Origin: Thermoproteus sp.
Lineage (GTDB): Archaea > Thermoproteota > Thermoprotei > Thermoproteales > Thermoproteaceae
DNA: 64,000 bases
Assembly: GCA_038893495.1 (NCBI GenBank)
Contig: JAWARJ010000001.1
Coordinates: forward strand, 248,001 to 312,000
Reading direction: 5' to 3'
Of this stretch, positions 43,746 to 51,138 are shown in pieces. Position numbers and translations under genes: made by a program. The notes under the pieces are model-generated. The model saw only the letters and a program-made list of their open reading frames with translations. It did not search any database and was not told the DNA's origin. The stretch's first letter is position 1. Each line of letters opens with the position of its first letter.

Positions 43746-45221
43746 ATGGACAAAACAAAACTAATCTCAATAGTAATACTGATAGCAATAACATTAGCTG
43801 TAGCGGTTTCAGCACAAGGGACAACACAACGGACCTGCCCGCCCGACATAGCCATAAAGTGGTACGCCTTCGTGAACTATCTAGCATACGCCACGGGCCA
43901 AAACGCGTCTCAGCTGATAGCTCAAGCTCAGACCCGCGGCAACTTCACGGTCACGGTCTCCGGCGTGGAGGTGACAGTCCCCTACTGCTCCCTCAACGCC
44001 ACGGCAACCAACGGGAGCCGGATGGCCGTAATGCCGGCAGTCGGGGTAGGCGAGTTGAAAAAATTAGGCCTAAATATAACTCAAGCAAAGGTCCTCTTCC
44101 AGAAGCTAAAAGAAGCCAGAGACGAAGCCATGAGGAACTTGACGAAATACATAAGGCCCCTCGAGAGCGTTGGACTCGACGCGGCGGCTAAAGCGCTGGC
44201 CGAAGACAAGGGCTACGAGAGGGCCATAGCGATAAACGCCAACATGTCGGCCGTACTCAAGGCCGTGGCCCAGCTACTAGCCAGAGTCGGGGCCAACGAG
44301 ACCGCGGTGAGGGAGGTCCTAAGGGCCGCCGAAATACACAACGAGACCGCCAGCCTGCTGTCGTACATACGGGAGATGGGCGGGGTCGGGGGAATCAGGA
44401 GGGGCTTTGCGTCTAACTTAACCGCCGTCGTGACGTCGGATAGAGGCTATTCAGCCCTTGCGACTAAGGCCTTAGAGCTCGCTGTAGTCTTCAAGTCGCT
44501 CGCCTCAAATATGGCAAAAGTCAACTCTACATTGTCGCAGAGGCTGTTAGGCTACTCGGAAGTCTTCAACAAGACCGCCGTGGCGCTTATGTACATAAGG
44601 ACGCAAGGCGGAATGGAGGGCATGACTCGCGGCGCTCTAGCCAACGCGACAGCTGCCCTAAACGGCACCTACGGCATCCAGAACGCCATAATACACGTAG
44701 AGGAGTCCATAAAGAGGCTTAACGAGACCCTAGAGGTGCTCAAGAGCGTAAACGCCAGCTCTACCGCCATAGAGAAGGTACAAAAGGCTATGGAGCTACA
44801 CGAGAAGGCGCTGGAGGTCTTAACTGCGCTTGAGGGGGTCGGAGGGGCCGTCGGGCTGGAGCAAAACGTATATGGGGCCTTGGAGTCGGGACAAGAGCTG
44901 GACCCCAACGTGGTGGCGTTGTGCCTACAGCTGAACGTGACGGACCTCCTGGCTAAATACGGGACGTCCGCGCTCCAAATTAAATACGCCACGATATGCG
45001 AAGTGGCCAAGCTATTGGAGTACTACAGGAGGGGCGTCTTCAGCCCTATGTACCTAACCGAGTTGAGAGGCATCATATCGGGGTCTGGCGGACTCAAGGT
45101 CTTCGAGAACCCATATTTGGCTCAAACGATTCTAAGCCAAATAGTTGAGTTAGAGCAAATGGCCGGCATAAAGCCCAGTTCGATTGTGGCTAATATGACC
45201 AGACCAGGTAGGGGAAGATGA
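43746..45221 (+). CDS. Secreted helical-repeat glycoprotein-like protein
   Basis: 491 residues from ATG 43746, ~24 nt from TATA (GACTTAAAC). Signal peptide 1-24 (LISIVILIAITLAVAVSAQG). The mature part is helical with at least two diverged repeats marked by SYIREMGGVGGIRRGFASNL and MYIRTQGGMEGMTRGALANA, and it carries about 18 N-x-S/T sequons, suggesting heavy N-glycosylation. The stop overlaps the next gene by 4 nt. Confidence 0.8.
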   Translation: MDKTKLISIVILIAITLAVAVSAQGTTQRTCPPDIAIKWYAFVNYLAYATGQNASQLIAQAQTRGNFTVTVSGVEVTVPYCSLNATATNGSRMAVMPAVGVGELKKLGLNITQAKVLFQKLKEARDEAMRNLTKYIRPLESVGLDAAAKALAEDKGYERAIAINANMSAVLKAVAQLLARVGANETAVREVLRAAEIHNETASLLSYIREMGGVGGIRRGFASNLTAVVTSDRGYSALATKALELAVVFKSLASNMAKVNSTLSQRLLGYSEVFNKTAVALMYIRTQGGMEGMTRGALANATAALNGTYGIQNAIIHVEESIKRLNETLEVLKSVNASSTAIEKVQKAMELHEKALEVLTALEGVGGAVGLEQNVYGALESGQELDPNVVALCLQLNVTDLLAKYGTSALQIKYATICEVAKLLEYYRRGVFSPMYLTELRGIISGSGGLKVFENPYLAQTILSQIVELEQMAGIKPSSIVANMTRPGRGR

Positions 45222-45766
45222 TAATCTTAAACCTCACAATACCGCCCCTTTTGATATTGCTGTTGGCCCCGGCGCAACTGTCGAATATATCTATGCCGGC
45301 TCCCAACGCCTCCGCCGTCGCCGCATTTACGACAAACGGGACGCCTCTGCCCGCTGTGGCCTATGGAGGCCGGATATATGTAATACAAGACGGCGCGCCG
45401 GCCTACGTGGAGTACGTCCCGGCCTATATTAACTCCAGCGGGGTCTACGAGGTGAGGCTGAGCCTAGACCAGCCGGCCGTGGTGGTGATGCCGCCCGGCA
45501 TCATGCCGCAGAACGTGCCCCAGTACGAGCTAGTTGCCGTGAACAAAACCGGCACCTATATCCAAGTGGGGCCCGGCGATGTGGAGATATCGTACTACGC
45601 GGCGAGTCTCTCCCTAGCTCCCGCGACCCAAACTGCGCCTACGGCGCCGCCTACATCTACACAGACGACGGCGTCCACGTTTACGTTGTCGCCGACGATA
45701 ATAGCGGCCATAGCGGCTGCAATAATCATAATAGTCGTTGTTGCACTCATAGCGAGGAGGAAATAA
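45218..45766 (+). CDS. Membrane-anchored surface protein
   Basis: 182 residues: N-terminal signal (LTIPPLLILLLAPAQL), a ~100-residue beta domain with several sequons, a Thr/Pro-rich stalk (PTAPPTSTQTTASTFT), a transmembrane helix (IIAAIAAAIIIIVVVALIA) and an RRK tail. The same stalk-helix-Arg design ends the protein at 11742. Coupled to the helical secreted protein, which it may tether to the membrane. Confidence 0.8.
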   Translation: MIILNLTIPPLLILLLAPAQLSNISMPAPNASAVAAFTTNGTPLPAVAYGGRIYVIQDGAPAYVEYVPAYINSSGVYEVRLSLDQPAVVVMPPGIMPQNVPQYELVAVNKTGTYIQVGPGDVEISYYAASLSLAPATQTAPTAPPTSTQTTASTFTLSPTIIAAIAAAIIIIVVVALIARRK

Positions 45767-45807
45767 TCTCTTTTCTCCTTTATATTCCCAAACCACGGCC
45801 CATAATT

Positions 45808-45972
45808 AGCTTTGGTCAGCCGTCACCGAAAGGCCGCATAGGGGAGGGCAATTGCCGGCTGACGGCGGTTAAGCTCGACCCCCACTACGGTTTTGGACTT
45901 CGCGGAAGAGCCGCTATGAGCCGATAGAGAAGCCAGAGTGATCGTCCAGTCGCGACTCGGCTATTGCGGCCA
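45808..45972. ncRNA. Possible structured RNA in the 45767-46049 gap (strand uncertain)
   Basis: The 283-nt gap has no ORF. It contains GTCAGCCG (45815-45822) paired with CGGCTGAC (45856-45863), flanked by AGCTT/AAGCT, and a second long stem GCCGC..AGCCGA (from ~45910) with TCGGCT..GCGGC (to ~45969). TATA-like elements lie ~25 nt outside both ends (TTTATATT near 45782, plus; TAATAAA near 45991, minus), each placing a transcript 5' end at the stem boundary. No known family was recognised. Confidence 0.35.
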
Positions 45973-46049
45973 CCGTGTTACACGAGTTTATTAATGAAAT
46001 TACATTTGTATAACTATCGATATTTATAAATAGGCCAATTGCCCGTATT

Positions 46050-46844
46050 ATGGACAAAAGATATGTACTACTAACGGCAATGATGGCGGTTGTCTTAGCC
46101 GCATATGTCGCCTACGGCCTGTCTTATATACACGTGGTATCGCGCCCCGCCGTAGTCGTTAAGCACATCAAGGGGGCCGCGTATTCGCTCAACTGGGCTG
46201 GCTATGTGGTCTCCGGCCAGGCTGGCGCTGTGACGAGCGTCGCTGGGTCGTTTGTGGTGCCCAGCCTAACTTGTACGAAACAGACTACCTATGTGGCGCT
46301 GTGGGCTGGGCTCGACGGCTATAACGACAACACTGTGGAACAAGCCGGAATTCTCGGCGAATGTAGCGGCGGGAAGCCGATATACGAGGCTTGGTACGAG
46401 TTCTACCCCTCGCCGTCGGTGCCCATAAGCGGTCTGACCGTCCAGCCGGGAGATAGGGTCTACGTCAACGTGACCTATCTAGGCAACGGACAGTTCGCAA
46501 TAACCATGGTGATATACGAAACCAACGGCAAGGTGGAAAGCTACAGCGTGACGGGCACCGAGCCTAGTGCCCAGCTCTCGTCGGCCGAATGCATCCTCGA
46601 AAGGCCTACTGTCAACGGACAGCTGACGGCGCTGGCCAATTTCGGCACGGCGTACTTCGGGCAGGACTACACCTCGATAGGCGGGACTTGCTACGCCAGA
46701 GTAAACGGCGTCGTGGCCCCCTTCGGCTCCCTCTCGGCTATACAGCTAGTCATGGTCAGCAGTAGCGGCAAGATCCTCGCACAGCCGAGTAGCCTAACCG
46801 GAGACGGGTCGAGCTTCACCGTGACCTTCGTGAACTCGAGATAG
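46050..46844 (+). CDS. Glutamic peptidase, family G1 (eqolisin-like), membrane-anchored
   Basis: 264 residues. N-terminal signal/anchor helix (residues 7-27), then the G1 beta-sandwich: NWAGYV at 48-53, Gln98 in NTVEQAG, WYEFYP at 115-120, and AECILERP (179-186) carrying the catalytic Glu. G1 peptidases use a Gln/Glu pair and work at acid pH. ATG 46050 is ~25 nt from TATA (ATATTTATAAATA). Confidence 0.88.
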   Translation: MDKRYVLLTAMMAVVLAAYVAYGLSYIHVVSRPAVVVKHIKGAAYSLNWAGYVVSGQAGAVTSVAGSFVVPSLTCTKQTTYVALWAGLDGYNDNTVEQAGILGECSGGKPIYEAWYEFYPSPSVPISGLTVQPGDRVYVNVTYLGNGQFAITMVIYETNGKVESYSVTGTEPSAQLSSAECILERPTVNGQLTALANFGTAYFGQDYTSIGGTCYARVNGVVAPFGSLSAIQLVMVSSSGKILAQPSSLTGDGSSFTVTFVNSR

Positions 46845-47175
46845 GCGTAAAACCCCCTTTTCCTACGAAGACGTCCTTTTTATGTCGCTAGCGGCTTGGC
46901 GCATTCGCCAAACTATAGTTGACAACGAGCGTATAGTTATAGCCAAAACGCGCCACATAGGCAAAGGCGCATCATCTACAGCGACCGTATTGCTCCTCGC
47001 ATATCTACAAAGAGCGTAGAGGCCGTAGGCCAAATATAGACGCAAGCCGTGGCGTGGGCAAGGCGTCCGGCTTGTCGGGATTTCCATTATCGTCATACAG
47101 CGCATGTGTATGCAGGGCGATGTGGAAAAACCGCTGGAGGAATTAGCTACCCTAAAGAATCGATAGGGCGCGGGG
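46845..47175. other. 331-nt intergenic region with no recognisable gene
   Basis: A minus-strand frame at 46863-47105 lacks a family match, promoter or clear start context and looks fortuitous. No C/D boxes with correct spacing and no strong inverted repeats were found. Nothing assigned. Confidence 0.5.
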
Positions 47176-47625
47176 TTAGATAAGTATAGCCAGGACTAAG
47201 AACAAAACGCCGAGTAGCGTAAGTGCGAGGTTGGCGAGGGGGTTGTTGTACCTTATGTGGGCCAAGGCGAGCCTCCGCCAATGCCCATTCCTCTTCACAT
47301 ATATGCCGTGCTCTGTAATTACGTCTAGGAGCATGTGGCTCGGCCCTGCGATCGCCCCTGCGGCTAGGGCCAAAGGCAGGGCCTTAGGCACGACCACCGC
47401 GGCTAGAAGCGACGAGGCGAGACCCCAGGCTACGGACCTCGGGACTGTGTGGGTCAGAGGCGTCCTCCTCCCGCCTTTGTGCCCCAACATGTCGATTACG
47501 GAATTCGCTGTGGCCGACACGAGGAGGGCCACGGTCAGCGTCTCGTAGAGCGGGGGGCGGAATAGCGCCGCCAGCGCCAACGCGAGGAGCCCCGCCGAGA
47601 AGGTATAGTGAGTCCTCAACATCAT
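47176..47625 (-). CDS. DUF1286-family membrane protein
   Basis: 149 residues, four hydrophobic helices; MLRTHYTFSAGLLALALAAL and a conserved HMLLDVITEHGIYVKR segment with His/Asp/Glu residues, as in DUF1286 (also found in Sulfolobales plasmids and viruses). The family resembles YdjM-type metal-dependent membrane hydrolases. No TATA sits 25 nt before the ATG; the nearest (47731-47741) is ~110 nt upstream, which would give a long structured leader. Confidence 0.8.
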   Translation of the reverse strand: MMLRTHYTFSAGLLALALAALFRPPLYETLTVALLVSATANSVIDMLGHKGGRRTPLTHTVPRSVAWGLASSLLAAVVVPKALPLALAAGAIAGPSHMLLDVITEHGIYVKRNGHWRRLALAHIRYNNPLANLALTLLGVLFLVLAILI

Positions 47626-47654
47626 AGGCGGTTCGACGCCACGTAGCGAGGCGT

Positions 47655-47735
47655 ATTCCCCACAGCGTAAACTGTACGCTCCAGCCGGTTCTGGGGCGAC
47701 ATAGAGACCGGCACGTCGAAGAGGCTGTGGGGAAT
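47655..47735. repeat. Nested inverted repeats between DUF1286 and tRNA-Met
   Basis: An 11-bp perfect inverted repeat (ATTCCCCACAG at 47655-47665, CTGTGGGGAAT at 47725-47735) encloses two more: AGCGTA/TACGCT around a 5-nt loop, and GCCGGT/ACCGGC. The cloverleaf-like layout could be a structured RNA, a leader of DUF1286 or a miniature element. A TATA-like AATTATAAG overlaps the right arm's edge. Confidence 0.6.
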
Positions 47736-47803
47736 TATAAGTCCTATGGTTCTGGCGGAAAACTGAGTGGGGCCGCCGGGATTTGAACCCGGGGCCTCCC
47801 GGT

Positions 47804-47823
47804 TGCTCGGGCCGGGAGCCCTT
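47804..47823 (-). other. tRNA intron 2 (canonical 37/38 position, 20 nt)
   Basis: Lies one base after the anticodon, between A37 and A38. At 20 nt it is short. Without removing it the 3' half of the anticodon stem (CCGGG) cannot pair. Confidence 0.75.
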
Positions 47824-47831
47824 TATGAGCC

Positions 47832-47874
47832 ATACGCGGGACCGGCCGGGCGTTGCCGGCGGGACTAAGTCCCA
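47832..47874 (-). other. tRNA intron 1 (position 29/30, 43 nt)
   Basis: Non-canonical intron splitting the anticodon stem. It contains a GGGAC/GTCCC hairpin. Boundaries are set by the need to join CCC to GG for a five-pair anticodon stem; a one- or two-base shift is possible. Removal would use the bulge-helix-bulge splicing endonuclease. Confidence 0.75.
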
Positions 47875-47904
47875 GGGCGCTCTACCTAGCTAAGCTACGG
47901 CCCC

Positions 47905-48366
47905 TAAAGGGGAGAACATGCCGGCTTTTAAATTTTTGCCTCAACGTCTGCGACGACATTGAATACTATAGCCTCCTCGACGTTGTGAAGCGCCGTAACC
48001 ATCTAGACTGCGTGATTAGACCTTGGAGTCCGTCGAAGTGGCGATATTACGACGCCATAGTGGTCATCTAGGGCGTTGGGTTCCTTCACAACATGCTGTG
48101 GGCCTTAAAGGTAGGGCCCGTAGGTGAGTACTATGAGTAGTGGGTAGATTGCGCCTACCCCTTACGAGGCCTAGCGCCGCCTTAGCCCTCAAGCCGGCAG
48201 ATTAAATAGACGCAATGGCTTTTTGAGTCGTCTGGTCGTCGTATTTGAACGCCTCTCTTGATAGCTGGCTAAGACGCGGCGGGCTTCTGCCGACACACAG
48301 ATAGACTCAGCCCGCCCGGGCCGCTCTAAATGCGTCTTAGTTTTTAACTCGGGCGTATTCCTTCCT
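47905..48366. other. 462-nt gene-poor region
   Basis: Holds the tRNA promoter at the left end and the SRPBCC promoter (TTTTTAAC, ~48338-48345) at the right. A plus-strand open stretch (47938-48071) has coding-like codons but no start after the tRNA gene. On the minus strand at 48190-48330 a stretch reading SICVSAEARRVLASYQER recalls VapB-type antitoxins, with its continuation in another frame. Both look like remnants. A GGGTAG/CTACCC hairpin lies near 48142. Confidence 0.4.
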
Positions 48367-48783
48367 ATGTCGGTTAGGTTTAGGGTTGAGCGTAGAGTGG
48401 ACGATGTTGAGGGGGTCTGGCGCCGTCTGTCGAAACTTGAGGACATGCCTAAGTACTGGAGCGGCCATAGGCAGGTGGAGGTGTTGGGCCGGAGTGGGGG
48501 CGTGGTTTCTCTGAGGGTCAAATTTGCCTTTCCGGGGCCCCTCAACGAGGGTTACGCCGAGGCCTCTATTGATGAGATCAAGAGGGAAGTCTTGATCAAC
48601 TACGTGAGGGGACCCTTTACGGGCGTCGTGAAGAACTACGTGAGGGACGGCTTGTTGGCCAGCGAGTGGGACATATCGCTGAGCCCCCTCTTCGTCTTGT
48701 TCAAGCCTTGGATCTCCTCCCACTTCAAGAAGGGGGCCCAACACGCATTGGACCGACTGGCTCAGGCCCAGACCGAGGCGTAG
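48367..48783 (+). CDS. SRPBCC (START-like) superfamily protein
   Basis: 138 residues; pattern RVERRVDDVEGVWRRLSKLE then YWSGHRQVEVLG and a long C-terminal helix (FKKGAQHALDRLAQ) fits the helix-grip fold that binds lipids or hydrophobic ligands. Ligand unknown. ATG 48367 is ~25 nt from TATA. Confidence 0.8.
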   Translation: MSVRFRVERRVDDVEGVWRRLSKLEDMPKYWSGHRQVEVLGRSGGVVSLRVKFAFPGPLNEGYAEASIDEIKREVLINYVRGPFTGVVKNYVRDGLLASEWDISLSPLFVLFKPWISSHFKKGAQHALDRLAQAQTEA

Positions 48784-49691
48784 AAGGGTATTTCCCTCAA
48801 GAGCAATCTCCTCCTTTTGAGCCCCGCCGCTTGGAGTAGCCCCTCGACGTCTTCTCGCGAGAAGACATGATAGGCGCCTGATGCGGTGTTTATGGCCAAA
48901 AAGCCCGGCATTGTCTCGACTACGGGCTGGCCCACATAGAACAGAGCGCCGGGCGCAGCCCTCTTTATGCATAGGAGCTCCTTGAGGGGATCTTCCATCC
49001 AGTGTAGGACGTTGAAGAGGAGTACCTCCTCTATCTTGAGCCCCTCCAAGACCTCCTCCAGGCCGCAGGCGGAGGCCGCCGGGAATACACAGACGCCGGA
49101 GCCTGGACAAGAGCCCACGTTGACGTTAGGCACCACTTGTAGCAATAGTTCTACCGCCTCGTCGCTCTCCTCGTAGCCTGCGTAAAGCTCGGGCGTATAT
49201 TCGGCATATATGTCGGCCGCGTTGTGTCCACCCCTCATTCTGGGCTCGAAGACTCTCTTCCCCCTAAAGCCCGCCGCCTTCAAGAAGTCGTCGCGCCACA
49301 ACTTATACCAGCCCTGCGCCTGCATGGCGTAGAGCAACATTTTCGCCAGATCGCCGCCGGCGCCGCTCAACAGTTTGGGCAACAATTCGTCGAACGACTC
49401 ATGTAGGTTCAGCCATTCCTGAGCATATGCACCTTTAGGTCTCTCCGGCCGTTCTATTTTCTTCACTACTTCACCCTTCTCGTCTATATAGCCATGGTGA
49501 AGCAACGACCTATATAGGGCCCGAGCGAGCGGCGTGTCGGTCCTCCCAGAAGACTTTACATCGGCCCACCACTTGAGGGCATACCAGACACTCCACTTCA
49601 GTGCGTTCATCATGTCTCCGACGCCGCCAGCCCCAGCTAGATATCCCCTAAACCTCCTCAACATCGACAGGGCGTCCAACATCGAGATCAT
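48762..49691 (-). CDS. SAM-dependent methyltransferase-like protein, degenerate
   Basis: 309 residues from ATG 49691 (MISMLDALSML), chosen because it shares ATGA with the preceding small gene; the frame is open further upstream. The C-terminal third (VLLFNVLHWMEDPLKELLCI, FSREDVEGLLQAAGLKRR) resembles class I methyltransferases, but motif I is only weakly visible (NVGSCPGSG) and misplaced. N-terminal helical domain unknown. Tail overlaps the SRPBCC gene by 22 nt. Confidence 0.7.
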   Translation of the reverse strand: MISMLDALSMLRRFRGYLAGAGGVGDMMNALKWSVWYALKWWADVKSSGRTDTPLARALYRSLLHHGYIDEKGEVVKKIERPERPKGAYAQEWLNLHESFDELLPKLLSGAGGDLAKMLLYAMQAQGWYKLWRDDFLKAAGFRGKRVFEPRMRGGHNAADIYAEYTPELYAGYEESDEAVELLLQVVPNVNVGSCPGSGVCVFPAASACGLEEVLEGLKIEEVLLFNVLHWMEDPLKELLCIKRAAPGALFYVGQPVVETMPGFLAINTASGAYHVFSREDVEGLLQAAGLKRRRLLLREIPFYASVWA

Positions 49692-49873
49692 AGACACTTC
49701 AAGATGCCCATCCTTTCCAGTTGCAATAACAGGAGTCGAGTCGATGCGTCGAGACAGGGACACCTCAGGGCTTCAAGTACCTTCTGTTGTACGTCTTCTG
49801 GCAATGCGGCGAACTTGTCAAAGTCGACTATATCGCAGTCTAAAAGCTCCCTCTGCCTCTCCCTCGTGAGCAC
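49688..49873 (-). CDS. Small hypothetical protein (61 aa)
   Basis: GTG 49873 is ~24 nt from TATA (CATATATTG, ~49893-49901). Helical and acidic (LLDCDIVDFDKFAALPEDVQ), with a CPCLDAS segment. Overlaps the methyltransferase-like gene by 4 nt, suggesting a functional pair. No family recognised. Confidence 0.65.
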   Translation of the reverse strand: MLTRERQRELLDCDIVDFDKFAALPEDVQQKVLEALRCPCLDASTRLLLLQLERMGILKCL

Positions 49874-49951
49874 GAAACAGCGCCTCCCCCTGCAATATAT
49901 GGCTTATTACATGAAGCAATGTAATTTATAACCGCTTCAGGATGATTATGT

Positions 49952-51109
49952 ATGCGGCACTATACGGATCGGTTCATATTGACGCCCGGCCCCACAGAGA
50001 TCCCACATAGGGTCAGAGCCGCGTTGATCAAAAAGACCACTAACCCCGACCTAGACCCCGAATTCCTCAAGCTCTATAATTCAGTCAGGGCCAAATTAAA
50101 GCGTTTAATTGGCGCCGATAGGGCCGACCTCTACGTCTGGGTTGGAGAGGCCATGTTGGGCCTCGACGCCGCTGTGGCCAATACCGTGAGGGAGGGGACT
50201 AAGGTCTTGGTGGTGGACAACGGCGTGTATGGCGAGGGCTTTGCGGATTTAGTGAGGCTCTACGGCGGGAGGCCCATAACTCTAGGTCTTGACTGGCGGA
50301 GGCCGGTTGACCTCCACGCAGTCGAGAGGGCGCTTGAGGTGAACAAGGACATAGAGGTCGTGACGTTAGTCCATTGCGATACCCCGTCGGCTATATTTAA
50401 CGACTTGAGGGAGGCGGGCAAGATAGTGAGGAGCTTCGGGCCTTTGTTGATAGTCGACGCGGTGTCGAGCGTAGGGGCCGCCGAGATCAAATTCGACGAT
50501 TGGGGCGTCGATATCTTGATTGGAGGTAGCCAGAAGGCCTTGAACGCGCCGGCTGGTTTGACCATATTCGCAGTGAGCGAGAGGGCTTGGGAGCGCTTCA
50601 AGTCTGTGGGACGTCCGTCTTTCTATATGAACCCCATGTTGTGGAGAGACATGTTGGACGGGCGCGGGGTCTTCCCGTACACCTTCTCCGATGTGCTCCT
50701 CTACGCCTTAGACGAGAGCCTCAATCTCCTCTTCGAGGAGGGGCTGGACTCGGTCTTCTCCCGACATGAGGCAGCAAGGAGGGCCGCCCGGGCGGCCCTA
50801 GAGGCCATGAGGCTGGAGCCCTACCCCTTGGACGTCGCTTGTACCTGTCCCTCGGTCTCCGCCTTCTTGGCGCCAGCGGGCATAAATCCGGCCGATATCA
50901 GACGCCTAGCCTGGGAGAAATACGGGGTTATGATCGCCGGCAGTTGGGGCAAACTCGAAAATTCTGTGTTGAGGATAGGGCATATGGGGGTCCAAGCCTC
51001 CTACGCCTATCTATCTCTTGCATTTACCGCTTTGGGGAAGGCGCTGGCTGATCTGGGATATAAGGCCGATATAGGAGCCGCCGTTGAGGCTCTCTCCTCT
51101 AAATTTTAA
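49952..51109 (+). CDS. Class V aminotransferase (AGXT/serine-glyoxylate type)
   Basis: 385 residues. FILTPGPTEIPHRV start, PLP Asp in IVDAVSSVGA and PLP lysine K195 in GGSQKALNAPAG. Paralogue of the enzyme at 15174 but longer and outside the serine operon; serine-pyruvate or alanine-glyoxylate transamination is likely. Divergent from the small gene at 49873. Confidence 0.92.
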   Translation: MRHYTDRFILTPGPTEIPHRVRAALIKKTTNPDLDPEFLKLYNSVRAKLKRLIGADRADLYVWVGEAMLGLDAAVANTVREGTKVLVVDNGVYGEGFADLVRLYGGRPITLGLDWRRPVDLHAVERALEVNKDIEVVTLVHCDTPSAIFNDLREAGKIVRSFGPLLIVDAVSSVGAAEIKFDDWGVDILIGGSQKALNAPAGLTIFAVSERAWERFKSVGRPSFYMNPMLWRDMLDGRGVFPYTFSDVLLYALDESLNLLFEEGLDSVFSRHEAARRAARAALEAMRLEPYPLDVACTCPSVSAFLAPAGINPADIRRLAWEKYGVMIAGSWGKLENSVLRIGHMGVQASYAYLSLAFTALGKALADLGYKADIGAAVEALSSKF

Positions 51110-51138
51110 GTTTTTTAAATAGGAACGATTTCGGCATA

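Larger units (their letters stand above)
47768..47904 (-). tRNA. tRNA-Met (CAT) with two introns
   Basis: The spliced product folds as a 74-nt tRNA: acceptor GGGGCCG/CGGCCCC, D stem GCTT/GAGC, anticodon stem CCCGG/CCGGG around CTCATAA, T stem CCGGG/CCCGG around TTCAAAT, discriminator A. It requires removal of 43 nt between positions 29 and 30 and 20 nt at the canonical 37/38 site; 137 = 74 + 43 + 20. CCA is not encoded. Minus-strand TATA (TTTAAAAG) at about 47930-47937. Elongator Met is most likely; Ile2 (CAT) is possible. Confidence 0.88.

Noticed and set aside
45808-45972. Type T RNase P RNA or SRP RNA
   Set aside because: I could not find the conserved elements of either with confidence; a covariance search is needed.
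46980-47000. C/D sRNA on the minus strand from ATGATGC
   Set aside because: Box C is imperfect, and no C' or D box follows.
46863-47105. 80-codon minus-strand ORF
   Set aside because: No promoter, no family-like sequence, odd composition; treated as chance.
47768-47904. Alternative reading of the tRNA with a single intron and a long variable arm
   Set aside because: That layout leaves mismatches in the anticodon stem; the two-intron model gives perfect pairing and standard loop sizes.
47853-48071. 72-codon plus-strand ORF
   Set aside because: Its only start lies inside the antisense of the tRNA gene, and no later start exists; at best a remnant.
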